A stretch of DNA of 46,434 bases, taken from contig CAZMZP010000041.1 in assembly GCA_964570935.1 (NCBI GenBank), positions 1 through 46,434 of the forward strand, written 5' to 3'. A program made the translations under genes and the position numbers. The DNA is from JAFGJU01 sp964570935 (GTDB lineage Bacteria > Eisenbacteria > RBG-16-71-46 > JAFGJU01). This document shows, piece by piece, positions 16,020 to 24,563 of this stretch. Under the pieces are notes generated by a model that saw nothing but the letters and a program-made list of their open reading frames with translations, made no database searches and was not told where the DNA came from. Position 1 is the stretch's first letter. The number at the start of each line of letters is the position of its first letter.

Positions 16020-18140
16020 ATGATCGAGTCAGTACAAATGGATTTGGCCGGCAGGACGTTGACCATCGAGACCGGGAGGGTCGCCAGGCAGGCCTCCGGT
16101 GCCGTCACCGTCCGGTACGGCGACACAGTCGTTCTCGTGGCGGCCGTCGCTTCCGAGGAGCCTCTGGAGGCCCAGCTCGACTTCGTGCCACTTCTCGTGG
16201 ACTACCGCGAGAAGTCGTACGCTGCGGGCAGGATTCCGGGCGGCTTCTTCAAGAGGGAGGGCAGGCCGACCGAGAAGGAGATAATGAGCTCCCGTCTCAT
16301 AGACAGGCCCATCAGGCCCATGTTCTCGAAGGACTTCGCTCACGAGATTCAGGTGGTGGCCACGGTCCTGTCGTCGGACCAGGCCAACGACTCGGACGTG
16401 CTGGCCCTCATAGGCGCCTCGTCCGCGCTCTGTCTCTCAAACATCCCGTTTCCGGCCCCGATATCCGCCGTCCGGATAGGCAGGATCGACGGCGCCTTCA
16501 TCGTGAACCCGACGTTCGCCCAGCTCGACACCAGCGACATGGACGTGGTGGTCGCGGGCACTTCGGAGGCGCTGATGATGGTGGAGGGCGGCTCGAAGGA
16601 GGTCGCCGAAAAGGACCTGATCGACGCGCTGGCCCTGGCTCACGAGCACATCCGCCGCATCAACGACATCCAGTCGGAGCTGGTCCAGCGGCTCGGCAGG
16701 CCCAAGCTGGTGGTGACGCCCCGCGAAGTTGCCCCGGAGATTTTGGCCGAGGTCAGGTCCCGGTGCCTCGAGCAGGTCAGGAACGCCAACAGGATCCCGG
16801 ACAAGTCCAAGCGGCAGGACACCATCAAGAAGATAAAGAAAGACACCGCCCGGGTCCTGGACGAGCTGTTCCCGGGGAAGGAGCTCGAGATCGTCAGGTC
16901 CATAGATGACCTGGAGAAGGACGACCTGCGCGCCATGATCCTGAAGGAGAAGCGCCGCGCCGACGGCCGCTCTCCAGACCAGATACGTCAGATAACGTGC
17001 GAGGTCGGCGTGCTTCCGCGCACGCACGGCTCGGCGCTCTTCACCAGGGGCCAGACGCAGAGTCTGGTAGTGACCACTCTGGGCACCTCCATGGACGAGC
17101 AGAGGGTCGAGGAGCTGGATGGAGAGAGCTGGAAGGCATACATGCTCCACTACAACTTCCCGCCGTTCAGCGTGGGTGAGGTAAGGCCGATGAGAGGCCC
17201 CGGCAGGCGAGAGATCGGACACGGCGCCCTGGCCGAAAGGGCCATACACCCCCTCATCCCCAGCGGCACTGACTTCCCTTACACGATAAGGTTGGTGTCG
17301 GACATACTCGAGTCCAACGGCTCTTCGTCCATGGCCACGGTGTGCGGCGCGAGCCTTTCGCTCATGGACGCGGGCGTGCCCATCAAGGCCGCGGTCGCGG
17401 GAATCGCGATGGGGCTCGTGAAGGAAGGGAACTCGGTGGAAGTACTGACCGACATCCTGGGCATTGAGGACCACCTGGGTGACATGGACTTCAAGATTAC
17501 CGGAACGCGCAAGGGGATCACGGCGTTCCAGATGGACGTGAAGGCGACGCAGATAGGGTCCGACGTCCTGGCATCAGCCATGGCGAAGGCCGGCGCGGCG
17601 CGCTCGTTCGTGCTGGACGCGATGGACAAGTCGATCTCCGCGCCGAGACCCAGTCTTTCTCCGTATGCGCCCAGGATAACGGTGCTGCAGATCAACCAGG
17701 AGAAGATCAAGGACGTCATCGGTCCCGGCGGGAGAATCATAAAGCAGATCACCGCGGAGACCGGAGCCCAGATCAACATCGAGGACAGCGGTGAGGTGAG
17801 GGTGGCTTCGTACGACGCCACCGGCGGCGAGAAAGCGGTCGAAATGATCCGGAATATAGTCGAAGACCCGGAGATCGGCCGCATATACACCGGCAAGGTG
17901 AGACGCGTGACCGTGTTCGGCGCCTTCGTGGAGATTCTGCCCGGAAGGGACGGACTGGTGCACATCTCAGAGCTGGAAAACCGAAGAGTGGCCAGGGTCG
18001 AAGACGTGGTGAGGGAAGGCGACGTGGTCACGGTAAAGGTGATCGGCATAGACAGGGAAGGAAAGATCAAGCTGAGCAGGAAGGCTGCGCTGGGCGCCCC
18101 GGAGGCGGCGGGCTCCGAATCGCGTCATTCGCATGACTGA
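16020..18140 (+). CDS. pnp: Polyribonucleotide nucleotidyltransferase (PNPase)
   Basis: Phosphate-dependent 3'-5' exoribonuclease of RNA decay. The 706-aa protein has two RNase PH-like domains: the first has VDYREKSYAAGRIPGGFFKR and SRLIDRPIRPMF, the second TRGQTQSLVVTTLG and the catalytic DMDFKITGTRKGITAFQMD block. An all-helical linker lies between them. A KH domain (VIGPGGRIIKQITAETGA) and an S1 domain (GKVRRVTVFGAFVEILPGRD) follow at the C-terminus. ATG 16020 has GGAGG nine bases upstream. The end overlaps the next gene by 8 bp. Confidence 0.97.
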   Translation: MIESVQMDLAGRTLTIETGRVARQASGAVTVRYGDTVVLVAAVASEEPLEAQLDFVPLLVDYREKSYAAGRIPGGFFKREGRPTEKEIMSSRLIDRPIRPMFSKDFAHEIQVVATVLSSDQANDSDVLALIGASSALCLSNIPFPAPISAVRIGRIDGAFIVNPTFAQLDTSDMDVVVAGTSEALMMVEGGSKEVAEKDLIDALALAHEHIRRINDIQSELVQRLGRPKLVVTPREVAPEILAEVRSRCLEQVRNANRIPDKSKRQDTIKKIKKDTARVLDELFPGKELEIVRSIDDLEKDDLRAMILKEKRRADGRSPDQIRQITCEVGVLPRTHGSALFTRGQTQSLVVTTLGTSMDEQRVEELDGESWKAYMLHYNFPPFSVGEVRPMRGPGRREIGHGALAERAIHPLIPSGTDFPYTIRLVSDILESNGSSSMATVCGASLSLMDAGVPIKAAVAGIAMGLVKEGNSVEVLTDILGIEDHLGDMDFKITGTRKGITAFQMDVKATQIGSDVLASAMAKAGAARSFVLDAMDKSISAPRPSLSPYAPRITVLQINQEKIKDVIGPGGRIIKQITAETGAQINIEDSGEVRVASYDATGGEKAVEMIRNIVEDPEIGRIYTGKVRRVTVFGAFVEILPGRDGLVHISELENRRVARVEDVVREGDVVTVKVIGIDREGKIKLSRKAALGAPEAAGSESRHSHD

Positions 18141-19392
18141 TCCCGTGTTCCACAGAGACCGTCTCGACAGCGGGATCACGGTCCTGGCGGAAGAGGTGCC
18201 GGGAGTGCGCTCGGCCGCGCTCGGCGTCTGGGTCCGCTCCGGCTCGAGAAACGAGAAGCCGGACCAGTGCGGGCTGTCTCATTTCATGGAGCACATGGCG
18301 TTCAAGGGGACCGAGACTCGGAGCGCCTTCGAGATTGCCAGAAGCCTGGAGGCGGTGGGCGGGCATCTGGACGCGTTCTCGTCCAAGGAATACACGTGCT
18401 ACTACGCCCGGGTGCTCGACGAGCACCTCTCCCTGGCCGTGGACGTGCTTTCCGACATACTCTGCCACTCCGTTTTTGCCCCCCAGGACGTCGAAAAAGA
18501 GAAGAAGGTGGTCGTGGACGAGATCCGCGCCATGGAGGACACTCCTGACGATGAGGTCCACGACCTCTTTGCCTCCGCTGTCTGGAGGGGGCACTCCCTC
18601 GGGCGCTCCATCCTGGGGTCCAGAGAGACCGTGCGCGGCTTCACCAGGGACGACGTGACAGGGTTCTTCCGGGAGAACTACGGCGCTCCCAACGTCATCG
18701 TTTCCGTCGCGGGCAAGTTCGATTACCCGGCCCTCCTCGACCTGGTGGGCCGGAGCTTCACGCTCCCTCCGAATCCGGCACCATCGCAGGACTCCGTAAT
18801 CCCGGACTACGTCAGGGTGACCGAGATAACCGAAAAGAAACTCTCGCAGGAGTACTTCTGCCTGGGCACCAGAGGCGTGTCCTACGACCACGAGCTCCGC
18901 TATCCGCTCCTGGTCATGAACGTGGCCATGGGCGGCGGCGCCAGCTCCAGACTGTTTCAGAGGGTCAGGGAGGAGGAGGGGCTCGCTTACTCGGTTTTCA
19001 CGTACGTGGACTTCCTCCGTGACTCCGGGCTCTTCTGCGCGTCAGCGGGCGTGGACCCCGGCTCGGCCGGCCGGGCGCTCGACGTGATGCTGGAGGAGCT
19101 TGAGAAGGCGGTTCAATCGGGCCTCTCGGACGCGGAGGTAAGGAGCTCCAAAGAGCAGCTGAAGGGCTCTCTGCTCCTGGGCCTCGAGAGCATGAGCAAC
19201 AGGATGACCCGTCTGGCCAGGTCGGAGATATACTACGGCAGGTACGTGTCCGTGGACGAGCTGGTGGCGATGATAGAGGGAGTGGACGCCGAGAACACAA
19301 GGAAAGCGGCCGAGCTCGTGCTCGACCGCGAACGCTTGAGCCTTGTGGCCCTCGGGCCGGCGTCGAAGAAGGATATAGGGGAACGTCTGTAG
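18133..19392 (+). CDS. M16 family zinc metallopeptidase
   Basis: Insulinase/processing-peptidase family enzyme of 419 aa, the size of single-unit M16B peptidases such as Bacillus MlpA/YmxG. The inverted zinc motif HFMEH lies at 50-54 (His50, Glu53 catalytic, His54). The third ligand Glu130 sits in VVDEIRAME at the expected distance. GGHLDAFSSKEYTCYYARVL and the C-terminal half with GGGASSRLFQRVREEEGLAY and the R/Y motif are present. There is no signal peptide, so it is probably cytoplasmic. ATG 18133 lies inside the pnp end (ATGACTGA overlap), which argues for translational coupling. A peptidase of this family after pnp is common in many phyla. Confidence 0.92.
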   Translation: MTDPVFHRDRLDSGITVLAEEVPGVRSAALGVWVRSGSRNEKPDQCGLSHFMEHMAFKGTETRSAFEIARSLEAVGGHLDAFSSKEYTCYYARVLDEHLSLAVDVLSDILCHSVFAPQDVEKEKKVVVDEIRAMEDTPDDEVHDLFASAVWRGHSLGRSILGSRETVRGFTRDDVTGFFRENYGAPNVIVSVAGKFDYPALLDLVGRSFTLPPNPAPSQDSVIPDYVRVTEITEKKLSQEYFCLGTRGVSYDHELRYPLLVMNVAMGGGASSRLFQRVREEEGLAYSVFTYVDFLRDSGLFCASAGVDPGSAGRALDVMLEELEKAVQSGLSDAEVRSSKEQLKGSLLLGLESMSNRMTRLARSEIYYGRYVSVDELVAMIEGVDAENTRKAAELVLDRERLSLVALGPASKKDIGERL

Positions 19393-19404
19393 GCGGTCTG
19401 CCGG

Positions 19405-19439
19405 GGCCCGACCCGGGTCGGGCCTGGCGCGATAGCGCC
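19405..19439. terminator. Pair of GC-rich hairpins between convergent genes
   Basis: A perfect 20-bp palindrome (19405-19424, arms GGCCCGACCC and GGGTCGGGCC) is followed directly by GGCGC-GATA-GCGCC (19426-19439). They separate the convergent M16 peptidase and aminotransferase genes and read the same from both sides. There is no T-run, so intrinsic termination is uncertain. Confidence 0.45.
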
Positions 19440-19479
19440 TGCCCCCGGCGCGCGTCCCCGAAACGGCGCCCCGGGCGAA

Positions 19480-20661
19480 TCAGTACTTGAAGCCCGCCTG
19501 CTGAATCCTCTTCACTGCCTCGGCGCACCTGTCGTCGGGCACCGTCAGCGATATTCTGACGTATCCCTCACCGTATTTCCCGAATCCTACGCCCGGCGTC
19601 ACCAGGACTCCAGTCTTATCCAGCAGGTCGTTGGCGAACGCCTCCGAGGAAGAATAGGAGCGCGGAATCTTGAGCCACAGGTAGATGGTGGCCCTGGGCG
19701 GAGTCACGTCCCACCCCATGTCCTTCAAGCCCCGGACCAGGATGTCGCGGCGCTTCCTGTACACAACGGACGCGGCCTTGACCAGCGCCTCGGCGTTGTC
19801 CAGAGCCGCAATCCCGGCCCTCTGGACCGCCATGAAGATCCCGAAGTCCATGTTCGATTTCATCTTCAAGAGGTTCTGGACGGCGGCGCTGTTACCGCTC
19901 ACCATGCCCAGTCTCCACCCCTGCATGCTGAAGGATTTCGAGAATGAATGAAACTCGACAGAGATCTCCTTCTTGGTGTCGAACTCGAAGAAGCTCCTGG
20001 CCTTGAAATTCTCGTCCAGGGAAAGGTCGCAGTAGGCTATGTCCGACATGATGAAGATGTCGTTGTCGATGGCGTACTGCATCAGCCGGCGGTAGAAATC
20101 GTCGGTTGCCACGGAGCCCGTGGGGTTGTTGGGGAAGTTCACCAGGAAGAGCTTGGCCGCCTTTGCTACGTCCGCCGGTATCTTCTCCAGTTGGGGCATG
20201 AAGTTGCCCTCCTCCACCAGCGGCACCTGGTACACGTTGGCCTGCGCCACTGTGGCCGCGCCCAGGTAGGCGGGATAACACGGCGTTGTTATGAGCATCG
20301 TGTCGCCCGGGTTCAGGAAGGCGAGCATGAACTTCGCCAGTCCCTCCTTGGAGCCCACCAGCGGCAGGATTTCCTTGCCCGGGTCGAGCGACACGCCGAA
20401 CCGCCTCGAATACCACCTCGCGATGGCCTGGCGGAACTCAGGCAACCCGGGGAAATCCGGGTAGCGGTGGTTTTCCTTCGTGACGTCGTCCAGAGCCGCG
20501 TGAAGGGCCTGAATGATGAGCTCGGGCGGCCTCATGTCGGGGTTGCCCACTCCGAAGTCTATGACGTCCACGCCCTCGGACTGCTTCTTGGCCTTGGCCG
20601 CGAACAGCTTTGCGAGAGCGTAGGTGGGAAGGGACTTTACTTTCATCGAAGGTTCAAGCAT
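19480..20661 (-). CDS. dapL: Class I/II PLP aminotransferase, probably LL-diaminopimelate aminotransferase
   Basis: 393-aa fold-type I aminotransferase. DapL converts tetrahydrodipicolinate directly to LL-diaminopimelate for lysine and peptidoglycan. Visible: VIDFGVGNPDMRPPELI, HRYPDFPGLPEFRQAIARWY, the NFPNNPTG substrate loop, SDIAYCDL (cofactor Asp/Tyr) and SFSKSFSMQGWRLG with PLP Lys242. GVGFGKYGEGYVRISL lies at the C-terminus. The start is ATG 20661, five bases after GGAGG; an ATG nine codons upstream lacks a Shine-Dalgarno. It is a single gene, convergent with the M16 peptidase and divergent from wecG. Another aspartate- or alanine-type aminotransferase specificity cannot be excluded. 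Confidence 0.8.
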   Translation of the reverse strand: MLEPSMKVKSLPTYALAKLFAAKAKKQSEGVDVIDFGVGNPDMRPPELIIQALHAALDDVTKENHRYPDFPGLPEFRQAIARWYSRRFGVSLDPGKEILPLVGSKEGLAKFMLAFLNPGDTMLITTPCYPAYLGAATVAQANVYQVPLVEEGNFMPQLEKIPADVAKAAKLFLVNFPNNPTGSVATDDFYRRLMQYAIDNDIFIMSDIAYCDLSLDENFKARSFFEFDTKKEISVEFHSFSKSFSMQGWRLGMVSGNSAAVQNLLKMKSNMDFGIFMAVQRAGIAALDNAEALVKAASVVYRKRRDILVRGLKDMGWDVTPPRATIYLWLKIPRSYSSSEAFANDLLDKTGVLVTPGVGFGKYGEGYVRISLTVPDDRCAEAVKRIQQAGFKY

Positions 20662-20805
20662 GGAGGCCTCCTTGAAGGACTGTTCCATCGCACCCGGGGT
20701 TTCGTGACGTCACTCGGGCACCGCGCGCAAACTCAAGCGACCAAGGATACCACGCCGGCGCCGCCGGTGGAAGGCCTTTCGGGCCGCCCGGTCCGAACTT
20801 GTCGC

Positions 20806-20834
20806 TTGACTGGGCGCGGGGCGTGCAATATCTT
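20806..20834 (+). promoter_or_regulatory. Predicted promoter of the WecG/TagA-type gene
   Basis: TTGACT (20806-20811), a 17-bp spacer and TATCTT (20829-20834). Transcription would begin near 20841, about 50 nt before the TTG start codon. This also shows that the long upstream open frame is not translated. No clear minus-strand promoter for the divergent aminotransferase was found in 20662-20805. Confidence 0.55.
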
Positions 20835-20889
20835 GAGCGGTGCTTTTTCTCTGCTGGTTCCAACACACAACCGCGGCGAGGACTCGCGC

Positions 20890-21648
20890 TTGAAAGACCA
20901 AGTCAGCATCCTGGGCGTGACCGTCCACAACGTTTCCTCGGCTCAGGCCTTAGACGCAATCGACCGGTTCGTCGCCTCCCGCGCGCCTCACAAGATCATA
21001 GTTGCCAACGCCGCCAAGCTGGTCAAGGCATGGAAAGACGCCGAGCTCAGGCAGGCGCTTCTGACCTCCGACCTGGTCACCGCCGACGGCATCTCCGTGG
21101 TGTTTGCGGCCAGAGTGTTCGGCGTGAGACTGGTGGAGAGAGTCACGGGGTCGGAACATCTCCTGCCGCTGGGCTGCCGGTTGGCCGCCGAGAAAGGATA
21201 CTCCGTTTTCTTCTTCGGCGCGGCTCCAGGCGTGGCGGCCAGGAGCGCGGACATCATGGCTCAGCGCTACCCGGGCCTGAAGGTGGCCGGGACCTACTCG
21301 CCGGCCTACGACATCCTCGTGAGCGAGGAAGAGACCGCGCGCTCGATACAGAAAATAAGGGCGGCCGCTCCGGACATACTGTTCGTGGCTCTGGGCACGC
21401 CTAAGCAGGAAAAGTGGATTTCGCGCAATCTGGACAGACTGGGCGTTCCGGTCTGTGTGGGCGTCGGCGCCACGCTCGACTTCATAGCGGGGAGCTCCAA
21501 GCACCCGCCGGAGTGGGTGCACGGGGCGGGGCTGGCCTGGCTTTACAGACTCGCGCACGAGCCGCGGCGGCTTTGGAAGAGAAACCTGGAAAGCGTCGTG
21601 TTCGTGTGGCTGGTCCTGAAAGAGCGGCTGAAGGGCTGCAGGCTCTGA
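20890..21648 (+). CDS. WecG/TagA/CpsF family glycosyltransferase (GT26)
   Basis: 252-aa GT26 enzyme. The family adds N-acetylmannosamine or its uronic acid to an undecaprenyl-linked GlcNAc in enterobacterial common antigen, wall teichoic acid and other glycans. Signatures: VSILGVTVHNVSSAQALDAI, KIIVANAAKLVKA, SDLVTADGISVVFAARVFG with the catalytic Asp, ERVTGSEHLL, VFFFGAAPGVA, PDILFVALGTPKQEKWI, VCVGVGATLDFIAG and the C-terminal WLYRLAHEPRRLWKR. The chosen start is TTG 20890, after GCGAGGA. The open frame extends far upstream but only as antisense of the aminotransferase gene. It probably serves the glycan locus that begins 4 kb downstream. Confidence 0.88.
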   Translation: MKDQVSILGVTVHNVSSAQALDAIDRFVASRAPHKIIVANAAKLVKAWKDAELRQALLTSDLVTADGISVVFAARVFGVRLVERVTGSEHLLPLGCRLAAEKGYSVFFFGAAPGVAARSADIMAQRYPGLKVAGTYSPAYDILVSEEETARSIQKIRAAAPDILFVALGTPKQEKWISRNLDRLGVPVCVGVGATLDFIAGSSKHPPEWVHGAGLAWLYRLAHEPRRLWKRNLESVVFVWLVLKERLKGCRL

Positions 21649-21659
21649 ACGTGAGCCGG

Positions 21660-21678
21660 GCGAAGCCGTCGGCTTCGC
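21660..21678. terminator. Hairpin between convergent genes
   Basis: Perfect 8-bp stem GCGAAGCC/GGCTTCGC with a 3-nt loop in the 58-nt gap between the ends of the GT26 gene and the deoxyhypusine-synthase-like gene. It is symmetrical, so it could serve both strands. No T-run follows. Confidence 0.45.
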
Positions 21679-21706
21679 GGGAAATGCGCCGGGATTCCGG
21701 CCGGCC

Positions 21707-22735
21707 TCAGCTTCTGCCCGTGTCCAGAGCGTGGAGGACCGAGGCCACGAGGATGGGTATCATGATCTCGTGGTGCCCGGTCAGCGAGATACCCACCGAA
21801 CCCGTTCCGACTCTCACCGGCCGTTCGACCACGTTCCTGAGAGGCCTGTAGTGCTGGATGGTGTCCAGGTTGGCGGTCGTTACCGGCCAGTACCGTACCC
21901 CCTTGCTCCTGGCCACGGCCACCGCCTTCAGGAACACCTCAGGCAGGACGACCGCGGAGCCCACGTTCAGGACCACCCCGCCCCTCAACTTCTCCACGAG
22001 CGAGCTTAACGTTCTGAAGTCTCTCATGCTTGTGTCGCCGATTGCCTGGCCCGACGCTTCGGGATGCTGGTGGGTCACGTCGGTGCCTATCGCGACGTGG
22101 ACGGTGAAGGGGATCTTCCTTCTGCGGCACGACGCTATCAGGCTCTTGTCCGCGTGCGGCGCGCGGGCCGAGGCGAGGGCCCTGCCCAGGGCGGCTCCCA
22201 TGCCTTCTTTTCTGGCGAACCCGTCGTTGACCGCGGCGTTCACAAAAGAGGAAGTCTCGGAAGTCATGCCGAAAACGCCGCCGGCGAGACCGTCCTGGAC
22301 GTCCTCGGACGTCTTTCCCCACATCGCTATTTCCACGTCGTGAATCGCCGCCGCGCCGTTCGCGGCCACCGCCGTCACCACTCCCCGGTCTATCAGCTGG
22401 ATGAGGAGCGGAGAGACACCGGTCTTGACGACGTGCCCGCCGATCATCAGGATGACGGGGCGTCCGTTCTTCTTCGCCGCTACGATCGCCCCGACCAGCT
22501 TCCTGAACTCCCGGCCGGCCAGGACGTCCGGGAACAGTCGGTGTATCTCGCCGCACTTCAGCGAGGCGGCGTAGCCGGGCGAGAAGTCAGAAACCGTGAC
22601 CTTGCTCTTCCGCCGCGAGATGGACACGCGCGATGCGGCGGCACGCGCGTCGGCCGCACGCGAAACGACCGCGCGCGAGATGGAACTGGAGCGGCGAGGC
22701 CGAGGCTTCACCCTACTTTTTCGGAGCCCTGGCAT
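21707..22735 (-). CDS. Deoxyhypusine-synthase-like family protein
   Basis: 342 aa with a basic Arg/Ser-rich N-terminus (about 45 residues) and a Rossmann-like NAD-binding body resembling the deoxyhypusine synthase superfamily. Visible motifs: VILMIGGHVVKTGVSPLLI, VAANGAAAIHDVEIAMWG (compare the ANxxxxxHD signature), GGVFGMTSETSSFVN, VHVAIGTDVTHQHPEA, VVLNVGSAVVLPEVFLKA and NLDTIQHYRPLRNVV. I do not see the C-terminal active-site lysine motif of true deoxyhypusine synthase, and bacteria have no eIF5A in the normal case, so the substrate is unknown. ATG 22735 follows GGAGG by five bases and overlaps the upstream gene by 23 bp. It is the last gene of a three-gene unit. Confidence 0.65.
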   Translation of the reverse strand: MPGLRKSRVKPRPRRSSSISRAVVSRAADARAAASRVSISRRKSKVTVSDFSPGYAASLKCGEIHRLFPDVLAGREFRKLVGAIVAAKKNGRPVILMIGGHVVKTGVSPLLIQLIDRGVVTAVAANGAAAIHDVEIAMWGKTSEDVQDGLAGGVFGMTSETSSFVNAAVNDGFARKEGMGAALGRALASARAPHADKSLIASCRRRKIPFTVHVAIGTDVTHQHPEASGQAIGDTSMRDFRTLSSLVEKLRGGVVLNVGSAVVLPEVFLKAVAVARSKGVRYWPVTTANLDTIQHYRPLRNVVERPVRVGTGSVGISLTGHHEIMIPILVASVLHALDTGRS

Positions 22736-23612
22736 ATTTCCCTCCGGCGGTGGGCGAGTGCATGTCGGTCAGAATCGCTGAAATGGAGCCGACCAGTATC
22801 TTGCTCTTCATCAGAATCGGGATCTTGTATTCGTCGTCGGTCAGCCAGATGGTTAGCTTGCCCTTCTGCTTGAACAGGCCGGAGGTCTTCAGCACCGGCT
22901 CGACTACGAGGCAGGTGAATTGACCCGCGGGCGTTTTCACCTTCTCACGCCTGTGCACCTTGACCTCGAGCGGGTAGTTCTTCTTGTCCGCGTGGCACGG
23001 CACCTGGACGCTCCGGCCCACCTCCAGGTCCAGGGTGCGCACGTAGTAGAAGGCGGACAGTATGTCCTGTGAACATGCCGGAAACTCGAACTCAGCCCCG
23101 TCGGAGTACTTTGCCTTGCCGGTGACGTGGTCGAAATCTATGGTGAAGTTGTCCCTGTGTTTTCCTTCGAGCGTGTTCTTGGAGAATCGCCTGCTGACCA
23201 GCTCCTCCACGTCCATGTAGGAATCCACCCTGTCCCTGACCTTGAAGAACATCGAGAAGAAGCTGTTGGATTCCGCCTTGGACACCAGGCGGTAGCAGGG
23301 CCTACCCGCGACGCTCTCCACCGACTCCACCTGCATGAGGGCGTCGCCCGCCCTGATGGCTCCGTACTGTATGGAGAACTGAAACCACTCTCCTTCGGCG
23401 AAGGCCCTGTTGGACGTCTGCGGCCGGCAGCGCTCCGGCTGTCCCGCCTGCGCGCCCGAAGAAGAGCGTGACGACGCCGCGGTAGTGCGCGTCTCAGCGC
23501 CGCCGGAGACCGGGGCTCTGAACGACAGAACCGAGAGAACGACCAACGCCGCGACGGCGAGCGAGGAAGAAGCAGGCCTCAAACGGCCCTTGTTGTCATG
23601 ATTCCGGGGCAC
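22713..23612 (-). CDS. Exported DUF3108 family protein
   Basis: 299 aa. The N-terminal signal sequence has a basic start and the core SSLAVAALVVLSVLSF, followed by a Ser/Ala/Gln-rich linker. A DUF3108 beta-rich domain then fills the rest: EGEWFQFSIQYGAIRAGDALMQ, YRLVSKAESNSFFSMFFKVRDRVDSYMD, QDILSAFYYVRTLDLEVG, GQFTCLVVEP and KLTIWLTDDEYKIPILM. The DUF3108 fold is a periplasmic or outer-membrane-associated beta structure of unknown function. GTG 23612 is chosen because GGAGG lies seven bases before it; a TTG two codons earlier sits too close to that site. It starts 2 nt after the deacetylase stop. Confidence 0.8.
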   Translation of the reverse strand: MPRNHDNKGRLRPASSSLAVAALVVLSVLSFRAPVSGGAETRTTAASSRSSSGAQAGQPERCRPQTSNRAFAEGEWFQFSIQYGAIRAGDALMQVESVESVAGRPCYRLVSKAESNSFFSMFFKVRDRVDSYMDVEELVSRRFSKNTLEGKHRDNFTIDFDHVTGKAKYSDGAEFEFPACSQDILSAFYYVRTLDLEVGRSVQVPCHADKKNYPLEVKVHRREKVKTPAGQFTCLVVEPVLKTSGLFKQKGKLTIWLTDDEYKIPILMKSKILVGSISAILTDMHSPTAGGKYARAPKK

Positions 23613-23614
23613 TC

Positions 23615-24532
23615 TCAAGCCTCCTTAAAGTCTGTGCGGCCGAAGCGGTCGTCCGCGAGACCCAGTAGCCGCTTGGCCACGGGTGTTCCCCTCGCGCACC
23701 AGTTTATGGCCCGGCACTTGGCCCTCTCGATACCTCCTCCCACTCCTCCCTCCAGCTTTCTCCTGAGAGAGCCGGGCGTGTCGATCCTGTAAACTGCCAC
23801 CCTCTCGATGGAATAGCGGTGGTCGACGTCCCCGGCAGTGTTCCTGAACAGCGTGAACGCCGCCTCGTATCCCGCGTCCCTTGCCCCCCGGGCCACTGCT
23901 GCATTATAGATGCCAAAAGGATACGAAAGGTACGTCGCCGACTGTCCCAGACGACTCTCCAGCGTCTGCTTGGACAACGCGAGCTCCTCGGCGAGTTCGC
24001 CCGGCCCCAGCCTGGTGAGGTCCCTGTGAGTGTGCGTGTGCGAGTGGAACCTGGTTCCCCGCCCGGCGGCCTCCTCTATGTCGGGCCAGTCCATGTGTTC
24101 GAACCTCCTCCAGCCCACGTTGACGTCCCAGAGATTCTTGCGCCCCACGAAACCGGTGACCACAAACACCGACGCGGGGATTCCGAGACTGTCGAGGAAG
24201 GGGAGGGCGAAGTCCTTGAGCGCGAGGTACCCGTCATCGAACGTGAGCGCGGCCGACTTCCCCGGATGCGCGTCCGGCCGCAAGAGCTCTTCCAGCGTCA
24301 AGAACCTGTATCCGCGCCCGAGCAAGTGCAGCAGGTGCCGCTTGAATTGTGATGGCGTGACCCAGGTGCCTCCCCACTCGAACCGGCTGTCGACCTTGTG
24401 GTACAGCAGAATGGGGAATTCCGGACGAGCGGGCCTGTTAGACGTCACGTTTTCCTCTCGGCTTGACACGGCGGCCACTTTGCTCTTGAAAGCTCGCGGC
24501 CCGTGTGGCAGTATTGCTGGCTTGAACTCCAT
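23615..24532 (-). CDS. Polysaccharide deacetylase family protein (CE4/NodB)
   Basis: 305-aa carbohydrate esterase family 4 protein, predicted to remove N- or O-acetyl groups from a polysaccharide or lipid-linked glycan. NodB motifs: PILLYHKV, motif 1 TFDDGY (Asp99 and Asp100), IPASVFVVTGFVG, motif 2 SHTHTH (His165 and His169 as metal ligands), then LSYPFGIYN. No signal peptide is evident. The start is uncertain: ATG 24532 has only a poor Shine-Dalgarno and lies 31 nt from the divergent gene, while an in-frame GTG at 24448 follows GAGAGGA and would still keep the whole domain. It is the first gene of the minus-strand trio and probably acts with the glycan locus. Confidence 0.85.
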   Translation of the reverse strand: MEFKPAILPHGPRAFKSKVAAVSSREENVTSNRPARPEFPILLYHKVDSRFEWGGTWVTPSQFKRHLLHLLGRGYRFLTLEELLRPDAHPGKSAALTFDDGYLALKDFALPFLDSLGIPASVFVVTGFVGRKNLWDVNVGWRRFEHMDWPDIEEAAGRGTRFHSHTHTHRDLTRLGPGELAEELALSKQTLESRLGQSATYLSYPFGIYNAAVARGARDAGYEAAFTLFRNTAGDVDHRYSIERVAVYRIDTPGSLRRKLEGGVGGGIERAKCRAINWCARGTPVAKRLLGLADDRFGRTDFKEA

Positions 24533-24563
24533 GTTACTCTAACACATCTGTCTGGGGAACGTG

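Noticed and set aside
19948..20889. A 314-codon upstream extension of the GT26 glycosyltransferase frame
   Set aside because: It is antisense to the aminotransferase gene, has no family match, and a promoter at 20806-20834 together with a Shine-Dalgarno place the real start at 20890.
24463..24515. Plus-strand promoter for the YIP1 gene (TTGACA at 24463)
   Set aside because: No acceptable -10 hexamer lies 16-18 bp downstream, and it falls inside the deacetylase coding region.
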